This document shows positions 24,736-36,139 of a stretch of DNA of 64,000 nucleotides, one piece after another. The translations under genes and the position numbers were made by a program. Position 1 is the first letter of the stretch, and every line of letters begins with the position of its first letter. The notes below the pieces were generated by a model. That model was given only the letters and a program-made list of their open reading frames with translations, had not been told where the DNA came from and made no database searches. Location: the NCBI GenBank assembly GCA_000934385.1, contig KN880510.1, positions 40,397-104,396 on the forward strand, written 5' to 3'. Source of the DNA: Cylindrobasidium torrendii FP15055 ss-10 (Eukaryota > Basidiomycota > Agaricomycetes > Agaricales > Physalacriaceae).

Positions 24736-25848
24736 CTACGATTGTCTGCTTGCTACTTCTTCGCGAGTCCTGAATATATGCTTGCGGAAGTATGAAAGCT
24801 CTAGGAGATTGTGAGTGGAAAGCATAGTGGAGAGGTTGTATCGACCTTGTATTGAGCCTTTGATATCGTCCAAAGCACTGGTGGATGGTCACGATTCTGC
24901 ATCGACAGTTGAGAGGACAGACATACCGATGGTTTACAGTCCTTTCGCGAGGCTGCAATGGGTCGTACCATCTGTATGCTAGCTCCTAGAGTAGTGTTAG
25001 CAAATATAACAGAATCCCTCTTGTAGGCGAGCAAACCTTGATTGTAGAGCAGTCTTGACATTGTTAAACGACGATGAACAGGGTCCTGAATGAGAAACAT
25101 ACCGCATATCCTGCACAGCGATGTGAGCAATCGTAGGTAGATGGTTCTAGAAACATACCTGTAGTGCAAATACTCGACCAACGATGGCATCTGCTCGCAT
25201 AAGAATTGGCGGTCGACGTGAACGGAGCTCCCAGCGAGGATAGCCGTGCGTGGTGAGGCTACCCAGCGCTTGACATAGGCGAGAACCTTGGCTTCGACCT
25301 CCTGGATACTTTCTTGCGCGCCAAGGACCTCTTCAGTTAGGCCTGACTGGCGTGGGTTCAGATGGTGAATCAAGCAATGGATGGTATTGGCCCGACTTCG
25401 CCGTGCGTCTTGACGCACCATTTATCCATTCTGAAGCGATGTTAGACAGGCAAGGAGGAGATATCAAGCACGCACCCGTCGAGGTATTTCTTCTCTGTCT
25501 TTATAACGTATCGAATTCCTTCATCGACGAGTTCAAGGTTGCCGTTGGTGATCAAGACCTATGAGCTCTAAGTCTGTAAGTCCAATGGCGAATACGTCTT
25601 CTACGCACTGCAATTTCAATGATTTTATCGTTTTTGTGGTCCAGTCCCGTCATCTCACAGTCCACCCAAACGAGTGGGCCATCCTTCCCAGTCAACGCTA
25701 CGGCGGGATTGTCGGTCATATTGCCCAATGTTCGAATTGGCGATGCAGTCGCGTATTTTGGGACAGCTTTCGGAAAGCGTCTGGCTGTTGTTGCGTAAGG
25801 CCTGGCGTACCGAGCAGCACGAGGAATAAGACGGACAGCTCTGAACAT
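24736..25848 (-). CDS. Oligoribonuclease (REXO2-type DEDDh exonuclease), probably mitochondrial
   Basis: Degrades very short RNA oligonucleotides 3'-5'. Nine exons: 25848-25609, 25558-25476, 25430-25397, 25346-25159, 25110-25103, 25053-25037, 24985-24927, 24877-24846 and 24800-24736. They encode 241 residues. DEDDh residues are visible in WVDCEMTGLD, GSSVHVDRQFL and NHRALDDIKGSI; STIKELAYRWY is also family-typical. The first about 40 residues are Arg/Ala-rich (FRAVRLIPRAARYARPYATTARRF), as expected for mitochondrial import. A second Met (MTDNPAV, about residue 44) could give a cytosolic form. Exons of 8 and 17 nt are needed to rebuild RICDCSTIKEL. The start codon lies 4 bp from that of the divergent PTAR1-like gene. 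Confidence 0.93.
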
Positions 25849-25852
25849 ACAG

Positions 25853-26919
25853 ATGGTCAGAGCGGAACAAGTTGTCGATCAAATTGAAGAGTCATTTGGA
25901 TCCATCATGTCCCTCGAGCTATTGCATCTTTTGGCGGATAGTTTAAAGTCGCTGTAAGTGAGAGCCTTTACGAACCAAGACTAGGCAATTTCGCATTTAT
26001 ATGCTCCAGCGAAAGCATCGAAATTCTCCCGGGATCTGCTGAAGACTGGTCGGCCAACCCAGAATTTCCATTTCTACTCTCCGAAGGGCACCTTGGGATT
26101 CCACAAAAATTGTTGTACAAGCTCTATGTCTTTGCCATCTCTGTCCTGTCTCAGCCCAAATTGCGCATCACAGTGCGCGACATCATCGCAGCTACTGCTG
26201 TCATCGTTCTGGCAAACCCCGCTCACACCACCGCTCTCAACACCAGAAAGACACTTGTATTATCCAACGACCTCGATCCCCATAATGAACTTACGCTTAC
26301 ACGAGCTGCAATCCTAGGATGCAAGGACATGTCCAAGCAGTCCGTCATTTGGCATCACCGTCGATGGCTTCTACAGCATCTGCATTCGCAGGTCCGGCCA
26401 CCATTCGCAGAAAACACCAACCTCGCTATCCCGTGCACAACTCTGAAAGCAGAACTGCATCTCATCGCGCATGCATGCGAGACCTACCCACGAAACTACT
26501 ACGCCTGGGCGCATCGCCTCTTTTGCGCGGACATTCTGTCGCAGCTCGTCACTCAGCAAGTCGACGGCGCCGATGATATCGTACGGGAGGAGTTCCAGTA
26601 CTGTATGAAATGGATCGACACCCACCTCTCGGATTACACTGCGATGAACTATGCATGCCAATTCGCCAACAGATTCCCTTCGGTGGCATCGCAACCCAAA
26701 AGCCCACATCCACTGCTTTTGCAGGCTATAGCACTGCTTCAGACTTACCCTTCACATGAAGCCTTATGGATGTATCTACGCACATGCATATGCATTGAAT
26801 CGTCTATGGCGCGAGTAGAAATGGTAAAGCTGGCGGAGGAATCCCTGCGACAGACAGAGAACTCGGGTCGCTTGGATCAATGCTTGCGTTATATAGAAAC
26901 CTTCACTACTCGACGTTGA
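25853..26919 (+). CDS. Protein prenyltransferase alpha-subunit repeat protein (PTAR1/Ecm9-like)
   Basis: Exons 25853-25953 and 26010-26919 encode 336 residues. Prenyltransferase alpha-type repeats are recognisable: KDMSKQSVIWHHRRWLLQ, CETYPRNYYAWAHRLF, LSDYTAMNYACQF and YPSHEALWMYLR, each built around a W/Y...H-R or W core. The N-terminal LPGSAEDW and the spacing resemble PTAR1, the alpha subunit of type III geranylgeranyltransferase, more than the farnesyltransferase or Rab GGTase alpha subunits. The start at 25853 leaves only 4 bp to the oligoribonuclease start; a second in-frame Met lies at 25910. Confidence 0.8.
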
Positions 26920-27315
26920 ACAAATAAAACCTCACTGAGAATATCAGAGTGTCTTCGTTCGAAAGAGACCAAGAGTGCATCTGGTCACAGATTTTCATCC
27001 TGGAGCTGGGGCAAGGCTTTCGGACAATGCACACGAAAACATGTCAGGGCGTTCCGCAAAGCAAAAATCATATATGCACGCGCAGAACAAGCGGAAAGGT
27101 GAGGTTGCAGTTGAAGATGGAAGGAAAATATAAACGAGCGGAAAAGTACAAGAGAGAGTATACCTACGTACACGACATAAAGTAATAAAAAACAGCGAAG
27201 CGAAGGGAGATAAAATAACCTTATGATATGCTACTGTATGTACACACAAAGAGACTTCAGAAATACGTAGAGCAATCAATGCATCCAGGGTCATGGTGAG
27301 AAATGCGCAAACCAT
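26920..27315. other. Convergent 3' region of the PTAR1-like gene and eIF4G
   Basis: About 400 bp with no supported gene. Purine-rich on the plus strand, i.e. pyrimidine-rich in the eIF4G 3' UTR. Confidence 0.4.
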
Positions 27316-30300
27316 CTATGCCAACAGCGAGAGCAACTTGTCCTTGTCTTCCTGCTCCTGCATCTTCGACGCTATCCGCGTCCGTGTCTCCTCATCGAAG
27401 CCAACACCCTTCATCATAATCGCCATGAGGTCGTACGCCTTGGGCGCGTCAATCGCAATATCCGGCAAAATCTCCACAGTGAACGCGAGTCCGTCCTCGA
27501 ATGCTTTGATCTCCGCCAGGTTCTTCTCGCGTACTCGCTTGAAAAGGTTGCCCACCAGCTCCGCATCGGCTTGCTTGGACTCAATAGCTCTTGACACGAG
27601 TTTGTCAACGAGGAGTTGGTGATGTGCAGCTGGTAACCGCTGGAAGTAGTCGTCCGCTTCCTCAAGATTCCGTACGGCAAAGAACTCCTTGAGATCTTCG
27701 TCAACTTTGCGCTTCGCGTCGGCATCAGACATGGCGGGGGTCTCCTCCACCGGTGACTCTGTAGCGGTGGGCTCGTCGTCGCCGCTCGCCGCAGTTGTCG
27801 ATTCGATGGGTTTGGAACGCGGTGCAAGAACAAGCTTTCTCCGTACAGGCGCCTCCGCAGGTGCAGAGGGCTCTGCCGCACTTTCCGATTGCTGGGAAAG
27901 CATTTGGAACATGTTCTGGGACGAGGAGTTGGTACGTTGGATCGACTCCCGCTTGTCCTTCTTGCCAGAGTAGATACTGCTCTGAGGTCCAAAGGTCATC
28001 GGTGCGCCGGCAGTCTTGTTGATCTGGCCAAACTTGGAAAGATCGCCAGCCTTGGGAGGTGCACCGCGCATTGAGCCTCCAGCGACTGCCCACCCGTCGG
28101 GCCCAATGATAGACTCGGTACGCTCACCACCGCGACGAGAGCCACCGCGAGACATCGACATCGTACGCAGCTGAGACTCCTTGTCCTTGTCCTTCGCTGC
28201 TTGCTCGTGGACGGCAGCGATGGTTGTCGGGGCAACGACTGCAAGGTTGCGCGGTATCCACCTACGCTCGCGAAGTTCGAGAATATCCTACATGATATGT
28301 GATTAGAAAATGGGAGCAGGAAACATAAGAGCAGACGTACCTGCAGCATGAACTGCATGCGCGAGTTGACGTTGTTGCTCTTGCAGAGCTCCTTCATGCG
28401 AGAGAAGTAGACATCCATATGTGCCTTCGCCTTCGGAGTATCAAGCATCTGGCCGACAGTTGTGAGGAGTTTGCAGAGCGACTCGATTTCCTCCTCCTCG
28501 GGGTTCTCGACGTTACCGAGCAGCTTCTTGACACACTCGTGCATAATTCGCTCTGTCAGCATCTGAAGCTTGAAAAGCTCGCCGATGAATTTGATGAGAC
28601 CAAGACCCTGACGTTTCGCCTTCTGCGCAAGATAATACTCGTCGGAGTACAGCGCGATTTCCTCGTCGGCATTCGTGTTGCCATCCGCGTCTTGTTTCTT
28701 CTCGTTCTCGGCCTTGGCAGCATCGTCCTCGCCCTTCTTGGCAGCGGCAGCAGCAGCAGCATTCTCCTTCGCAACCCAACCACGCTCGAAATCCTCTTGA
28801 CAGCGATTGAGCAGGTATTTGCGGAACAGTTGGCCACCGGCAATGGGTTTGCCCTCCTGGTTCTTGATGCTCTCGTCCTGAACCTTTGAGCTGATCTGCT
28901 CCATCATCTTGCGACATAACCGAGCATACATCTCCGAGAATGCGGCCTCGTCTGTTGCCTTCTCGAAGACAAGACGAATGACTTGAATAAGAGTCTGGCC
29001 GTTCTTCTCGTTCTCCGACTTATTCGCCCAAGAGATGATTTGGTCAGAGATTGAGTCGAATTTGTCCATCGTAAGCTTGTTGAGCAAAGATTTGACCTTG
29101 CGGTCGACCATTTCAGGGGAGTTGTCATCGGTGTTCGCGAGGGTTTTGCGATCCCAGCGATTGGCGGAGACCACAAGAGGCGCGACAGGCTCGAGGTTGG
29201 CAATTGCTGCAGCTTGAGCCGCTGCTGAGCCAAAGCCACTGCCATGATTGGGAGCGCGATTGACGTCGTTGCGCTTCTCGCCACGCTTACTGCGAGTGCG
29301 GTTGTTGCCCATCGGCGTGCCGCCGACGCCGCCTTGAGAGGCCGTGCGCTGCATCTGAGCGGGTCGGGCAAAGCCAGATCCGCCACCTCCACCGCCAGAG
29401 CTTGCCTTCATGAAGCGTTCCTCGCTCGAAAGCTTGGATGCCTGCGTGGAAAAGTTGCCCATACTGAAGCCCGATGCCTTGCCGAACGAGCCACCGGGGA
29501 AGGCACCCCCACCAACAGATGCCTGGCGCTGGGGAGCTGAGATTGAAGAGGAAGGCCGATGACGTCCAGAACCGCCGCGAGACATAGGATACGCGGGCTG
29601 CTCATTGGGATCCAGGCCGATGGATTCGAGTGGCGGAAGGTTATCAGGCTTGTCCTTGCAAATGGCCATGAACTGGAGCAGGAAGTCGCGGTCGTACCTG
29701 GAAAATGTCAGTAAAAGCTGGGAATATTTAGCGAAGCTGTTACCTGAACTTCCCATCCGTGCTGCCTGCGTTGAGTTCAATGGCAGGGCTCTTGATTCCC
29801 TCAGGATAGTTGGCGGCGTCGAGTGATTCCAAACGCTTTGCGGTAGCGAGAGCAGAGGGGAGCGCAGGAGAGATGCCAGGACGGTTGGCAGAGGTAAGGT
29901 CGAGAGGGCCGGGACGACGACGAGTGAAGTCTTGCGAAGAGGTATCAATCTTGGGCAACTCCTTCTTGTCGGCCTTGAGCTCGGTTTTGGTCTCAACGAC
30001 TTCGCCGTCCTCAATCTCTGCAGCAGGAGCTTTCGCGGCATCAGCCTCCTTGGCAGACGCTTCTTCCTCTGCCTGGCGAGCGTCCGAATCAGCCTTGGCC
30101 TTCTCTTCGTCCTCCTTAGCCTTGCGGTCCGCCTCTTCCTTCGCCTTGAGCTCTGCCTCTTCCTTTGCCTTGAGCTCGGCAGCCTTCTGAGCCTCTTCTT
30201 TCGCCTTTGCCTCTGCCTCCTCCTTGGCCTTGAGTTCAGCAGCTTCCTTGAGCTTAAGCTCGGCCGCCTCTTTCTCTTGACGCTCCTTTAGCTCGGCAGC

Positions 30301-31924
30301 TTCCTTCTCCGCCTTCTCCTTGTCGGCCTTTGCCTTCTGTTCACGCTCCTCTTTCTCTTTGGCCTCCTTCTCTAAACGCTCCTTCTCGGCTTTCTGTTTC
30401 TCGGCTGCTGCATCGCTCGCCTCTTTTGCCAACCGCTCCTGTTCAAGCCGTTTGCTTCGCTCCTCGACCGACTCCATGCGGACAGCCCGCCGACTGGGGC
30501 TAGGTGGTACAGCGGCAGCCGCCGACGGTAAGGCGTGCGCGACTGGTGCGGGCGATGCGTGCGCCTTATTCGCATTTAGCGCTGCCAAGCTGATTTCTCT
30601 ACCATCGACACTCTTCAGTGATACTGAAACTTTATTTTGCCGCGGCACGAAGTCGCGAGCGGCGGCGTTGAAGGCGGGTGGCCGATTCAGTGATGATGGC
30701 GTTGACGGTGGGGAGGAAATGCTGCCTGATGGTGTATGTGACAGTTGTGGCGGAGGGGATGTATGTTGTGCAGGGGTGGCGGGCGCAGGTGTCGGTGTGC
30801 CAGGTGTGGGCATGGGGATGGGCCCATTCCGCGGAGACATGGCCATTCCCTGTGGAGGTACGCCAGCAGGCATACCGTTTGGCATGTATCCCCAAGGTGG
30901 GTACATGTATTGCTGTCCAGACGGATCTACGTACTGTATTCGTGGTTAGTGCGTGCTGAATGACAGAAACAGCGCCGCTACGCACATAGTAACCGCCTGT
31001 CCACATTTGTGGGGGAGGTGGCATCTGGGCCATTTGCCCAGGCATCTGACCAGGTGGAGGCTGATGGGCAAGACGAGGACTCCCCATGACAGGCTGAGCT
31101 GCGCCAGGTGCGCCGCTTGGTTGCCGTTGCGGTGCATTCGGGGCTTGATGTCTGTAGGATGGCGACTTGGACCCTGAGGCAGAGTTGCCATTTGGGCCTG
31201 CGTTTTGGGGCGGCGGTCGCTGGCCATTTGATGGAACGAAGGGGGTAAATGAGGGCGGCTGAGTGGGTGGTGTGGTGGTAGAAGATGACGCAGTAGGTTG
31301 TGAGGGTGGGAGCGTCGTGGGCCGTACTGCCGGCGAAGACGGCGCAGAGGGCGTCGACGGGGCCCCGCCACCACCTTGGAACATTTTCGCAATGGCGTCA
31401 CGGCTAAGCTTCGCCTTGCTCGCCGGGGCTGTGCCGGCTACGGCTGCCGCCGCGGTCGGGGGTATGGGGCCTTTGGTCTGGATGGGACTTTGACCATTTA
31501 ATTGTGTCGGGCCAGCGGGGACGCTTCCAAACGTTTTGACCTCGATTTTGCTCGGCTGGGCGGGCGTAGGGGCGGGCGACGTTGGGATCGGTGCCTTGGC
31601 GTTGACATCGTCTATCGATCCAAAGGAGACCGCGGGTCCTACGGGCAGTTCAGATGGGCGGGATGCCTGCGCCGCTACCTGAGCGTACGCACCCTGTTTG
31701 CCAGTCGCTGTGCTCACGCTCCTCGGAATGCCAACACCATCCTTAATCGGTACGTTCGGGCCAAGATTGCTTGGTCGGCGAGAATGTGACGGTCCAGTTG
31801 GCGTGGAGGGTGACGGTGCGGGTGATGCGGATCGCGATGATGAGGATGGAGGACCTCGAGCCCAAGCAGACTTTGTTGGAAGTGGGTTGGGAATCTTCGC
31901 CGTAGCAGTTGACGGTTTGCTCAT
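27316..31924 (-). CDS. Translation initiation factor eIF4G
   Basis: Scaffold of the eIF4F cap-binding complex. Exons are 31924-30986, 30933-29744, 29697-28341 and 28287-27316, giving 1485 residues. The N-terminus is a long Pro/Ser/Thr/Gln-rich disordered region. It is followed by a highly charged Lys/Glu/Ala coiled segment with recurring AELKAKEEA (30050-30420). The eIF4E-binding motif YDRDFLL (about 711-717) comes just after the KFR|YDRD splice junction. The MIF4G domain, which binds eIF4A, follows NRWDRKTLAN and includes LLNKL, EKATDEAAFSEMYARLC and the ALYSDEYY region. The C-terminal MA3 domain spans VDEDLKEFFAVRNLEEADDYFQRLP to the end. No W2 domain is present, as in other fungal eIF4G. 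Two partial paralogs lie at 39018-43749. Confidence 0.96.
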
Positions 31925-32762
31925 TCTAGCAGAATGTCAACCTCTGCGTCCTAGCTGCCTTTGCCGCTGCACGCACGAATTTTTATAGTTTATCGAGTTG
32001 GTCGATGTAGATTGCGGTTCGGAGGGGGGAAGCACTTTGTATTTCTGTCTCGTGTGGGTCGGTCGTCAAAAGTGACCTGCCAGCAGGAGAGAAAGCAGAA
32101 GCAAGCACGAGTCTTGTCTTAGAATAAGAACAAGTCTGTCTTCGGATGCTTGGCGAGAAGCGATCCGGTATAAAGTCTGTCCTACAAGCAAGGACGTGGG
32201 ACAAAGACAACTTGTGCCGTCCTGCCCAAAAAATCACCATCCGGACCGGGGTAGACCGATTATGCAGCCAGGTGCTCCGCGGCCAGAGTCACTCAGGCCT
32301 GACGCAGTTCCCGGAAACGCTACAACTTCGAGTTTATTCTGGAAATGGGATAACCTATAGTATTTCCATATTTCCTGCATTTCTGCCAGTCCAGGAGGAG
32401 GCATACTGGTCAGACGCAATTCATTGATGCCATTCGGTTAACCCCGAAAAGCGTATAGCTACCCTGAACTCACGCATTTCTCGGATCCTCCAGACAGCGT
32501 GCAGCCCATACGGCGCGCTGTATTATGTCCTGGAATACTACCCGCCATTTCAATCAACTCTTATTACGCTTTTACGCCACACCTCCCATTCGTGTCACCA
32601 ACGTGGCTCAGGCGATGTTACAGCCAGCGCCTCATCCCTCTGTTTCAAACTATGACTACGTTGATAAGTAAGATAGTATCTTTCCTGCATGCCCAATCTC
32701 ATAGTACTTGAGTAGAGCAACGTCCTGTCATTCCTTCGACGCTTCCTCCACTAGAGTCGTTG
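31925..32762. promoter_or_regulatory. Divergent promoter region between eIF4G and an F-box gene
   Basis: About 840 bp between divergent start codons. Short open frames have no family signature. No motif assigned. Confidence 0.35.
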
Positions 32763-34149
32763 ATGAGAGATGCTTCACCAGAGCATGAAACTATAGTCAG
32801 AGGCCTAGTCCACGCATGTGAGGCCTATATGGACAAACTAGCAGAAGAACTTCGACGACTCCATTCTCCCATCCTCACACCCGATCAGCCAAGCAATCTG
32901 TCCAGCGTTCCAATACCAGTAAGCCCGTCATTTGTATTGCACTTGGTATCATGAGGCTCATAGCTGCTCCCAGATCCTTCGAAATGGCATCAAAGATATA
33001 GGTCGTGAGATAAAACGCACTGAGCGTCTCTTGCTCTCATACAAGCCCGTGCTTGCGAATAACGCCCGCCGGCGCATCCCAATTGAACTTTGGGTCATGA
33101 TCTTCATCTACATTACCCCAGAGATGCCTCGGTGGAATACAGACGGTCCCTTCCTCCTGAGCCGTGTCTGTTCATCCTGGCGTAGCATCGCGCACAGTGA
33201 CCGGCGTCTCTGGCCCAAAGTCATCCTGAGCAACGACAGCAACACTTGGCGAGGAGCGCTCGCCCACCTTTCCGTCCGGGGTATCTCGCCTCTGGTCGTT
33301 GTATTTGACCTCATTAACTCACCAAGTGCACCACTGGACAAATTCTTTGCGGACGAGCAAATCCACAACTTCATTGCATCAACCCAAGCCTGTTGGACCC
33401 AGCTCGAAGTCAACACCACAAGGTACACAAGCTACCACATGACCTGGAAGGAGACCATACACTCTTTGCTCAGCGCATCTATGCCTTTGCTTGAGACGCT
33501 TGTCGTTAATTTCTACGGCTCTTCGACGAATTTTCGGAATATTGGGTGTGTCCAAGTTCAAGTACCTGCCCTGAAGACCCTCGTCCTCGAACACGCTCAT
33601 GCCATCACAAACCTCCATGAACAGTTGACTGGCTTCCCTCCCATCCAGTCGCTCATTTTACGTGGAATGGGCATCAGCTGCGACGGAAATCCGACTATCC
33701 TTGAAACATGGCTTCCTTCCCAGCACTCATCGTTGACTACACTCGTTCTGCGCGCCGCAGAATCAGTAGCATGGGTAGACGGTACACCTCTTTGGCTTCC
33801 GCGCCTGACAACGTTCCATCTTGGAGGAAGCCACGACAGAGGCATCATTCGTATTCTCCGTCGTTTCCATCTACCCTCTCTTCGTCATTTGCAACTCGCA
33901 AACTGGGGCCATGCAGAACCTCTGTATTCACTGGCGTCGTTGTTCACTGAATATTTACCGCAGTGGAAGTGCCCGCTGGAGTCGTTAACCTTTGTCGCAT
34001 ATTACTTCGAGATTCGTGGGGTTTATACGCAGCAAATTGCAACGATGGATGAGCTGGAGAAATTTGCTCGGAGCGTCCCGACGCTAAAGGATCTGAGAGT
34101 CCAGGAGTATCAAGGGATGAGCGTTCCGAATCTGTTAACCTCTGCATAA
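32763..34149 (+). CDS. F-box domain protein
   Basis: Exons 32763-32918 and 32974-34149 encode 443 residues. After a short coiled-coil N-terminus (ERLLLSYKPVLANNAR) comes an F-box-like motif, RRIPIELWVMIFIYI...LLSRVCSSWRSIAHSDRRLWPKVIL. This is the form very common in agaricomycete F-box families. The rest has leucine-rich segments (LETLVVNF, LKTLVLEHA, LTTLVLRA, LRHLQLANW). Probably a substrate adaptor of an SCF ubiquitin ligase; the target is unknown. It belongs to a different subfamily from the tandem pair at 59532-62845. Confidence 0.8.
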
Positions 34150-34326
34150 CATGCTCATCACGGCTAGTTGACACCTTCCTCCTCATCTTTGTGTTTACGC
34201 ATGTTTGTAGATGAAGCCTAGGTGCGCATCATATGTATGTATTTAAATCGTCCAATATCGAACCAAGATACCTGGACGTTCGTAAAGCCTCCTATAAGAA
34301 GACGTCGTTCTCCACTACTTGTTGAT

Positions 34327-36139
34327 CTAAAGTGTGTACTCCTCGTCATCGGCACCGGGGTGCCCCCATCTCACCATATGGGTCGGCCCATGTTGCCAGT
34401 CCTCGACCCTCCTCGCCGCCAGCCTTGACATTGTTGATGACCACGTCCCCAAAAAAGCCGCCCCTCCAGCTTGGATCGCCGCATCAATGAAGACAGGATA
34501 CCTACACGAGCTCAGCAATCGCAGCCTCCAGCTCTGTAAAATGGAAATACGCACCAGGCTCCGTAACGCGCCATCGTCTGGCTGTGGTCCGGGGTGACCC
34601 ACCCTTCGTGCGCGAAAACCTCCGCCCACCAATCCGGGTCGGTCTCATCGCTGGTCACAACGACATGCTCGACTGTAACCCCCGTGCGCTCGAGAACCTT
34701 GGCCTTCTGCTCCTCGACGCGCTTTGCATAGGCAGACACAGGCGCATAGCACTCCTGGAGGGTATACGACCCACAGAGCGCCTTGAAGTCATGGTGGCGG
34801 ACGTGAATCGATATGTACTAGGTAAACGGAGTCAGTGCAACGCGTGTATGGATGAGGAAGAACTGCGTACAGGCGGCGTAGGCGCATCCTCTGGAATTCC
34901 AATAGCCTTCTTCACGTAGGCATTAGCTAGATCGACAATGGCGGGTGTGAAGTGCGCATATTTCCCTACAAAGCGCCAGGCAGGCGCAAAATCCCAGTCG
35001 TATTCATCACCCTACGGATCAGCATCAGTGTGGATATGGGTGAATAGCTGAGGAAACCTACACCTTGGCTTCCCACGTAGTAAAGGTAATCAAAACAAAG
35101 AAGCTGTTCGTCCGGAGGAAGGGAAACACCATGTTTTGGTGATGGAAGAGGTGTGATGAGGTTCTGATTCCTTGTGTCCGAGAACCCGAGGCGCGCGAGA
35201 GACCAGAAACTGGTATGTCTGTGTGCCCAGTGCCCCCCATTCCATCCACTAAACCTGACCCACTTGGGCGCTGTGGTGTACGAGATATCTCATCGACTTT
35301 TAGCAAAAAAACACATATGCAAGACGGGGTGTGCATACCAAGCGAGTAAGCTTGAGGAATCCAACTATCCCGTGGATGTTTTTCGCTATCCTGGGAAACT
35401 TCCCACACGTTCCAACATCCTAACTCATCTATTTGCTTGTCGGCGCTGATGTTCTTGACTTGACTCCACTCCACGATAGGTATGCCCATATCGCGCTGCA
35501 TTCTCGGCAAGTCGAATACTTGACCGAAGTCTACTTCGCTAGCGCTCCCTTTTTCCAGGACATGTGTAGGCGTGAATGGTGGGATGATGGGTGCTCTTTC
35601 AGTGAGGAGGCCGAGATAAATCAAGTTGAACTGCGACGAGGCTGAGCAGACAGACGAAAGAGGGATATAATTCTTACGTAGGTCATAACATCGTTAGCTA
35701 GTTGAATTTGATTAGAAAGAGGTCAAACGACGATTGTAAACGCACTCCATCCTGCAGAAGGCCACGAAGTTATGTACTTGGTATCTGGCCTGAGCGCATC
35801 TACATAGTGAGATGACAAGTCAGATATGGACATAGAACGGGCAGACGACTGACCGCGGAAATGGACTGCTGGTGCGGTCTCTCGCAACACGTTTCGCACA
35901 GTGGGCGCGCTCACTTGTGTGTCTGCCAGATTTGTGTCTGCTGACGAATTGCAGCTGCTCCCCACGCTCTCGAAAAGCGGCTCGCGGAATCTCCAACCTG
36001 CCCCCAGGCAGAAAACAATCACGAGCGCGATTCCCACGAAGACACCGAATCTGGAGCGTCGAAGGATCTGGCCCGCTGAGGCTGTCCGACGATGGCGCTT
36101 GAGGACAACATCTGGCACGAGTTGGCGGTCGGATTTCAT
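34327..36139 (-). CDS. GDP-fucose protein O-fucosyltransferase-like type II membrane protein
   Basis: Eight exons: 36139-35854, 35799-35746, 35697-35678, 35630-35339, 35288-35062, 35011-34871, 34817-34555 and 34501-34327. They encode 485 residues. A cytosolic basic tail (LKRHRRTASAGQILRRSR) is followed by one membrane anchor (FGVFVGIALVIVFCLGAGW), giving Golgi-type type II topology. The catalytic part shows the order of the basidiomycete O-fucosyltransferase-like family as I know it: YITSWPSAGWTNDVMTYFNLIYLG, TERAPIIPPFTPTH, IHVRHHDF, VVVTSDETDPDWW, GTWSSTMSRLAARRVEDW. HVRHHDF sits where related enzymes have an R-x-GDF-like loop. The acceptor is unknown. Exon 3 is 20 nt. The first intron (54 nt) is in frame and stop-free, so its retention would still give an open protein. 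Confidence 0.7.

Noticed and set aside
29810..30949. Long plus-strand frames rich in Ser/Leu/Phe
   Set aside because: Antisense of the eIF4G Lys/Glu/Ala coiled segment, which is supported by family homology and splice sites.
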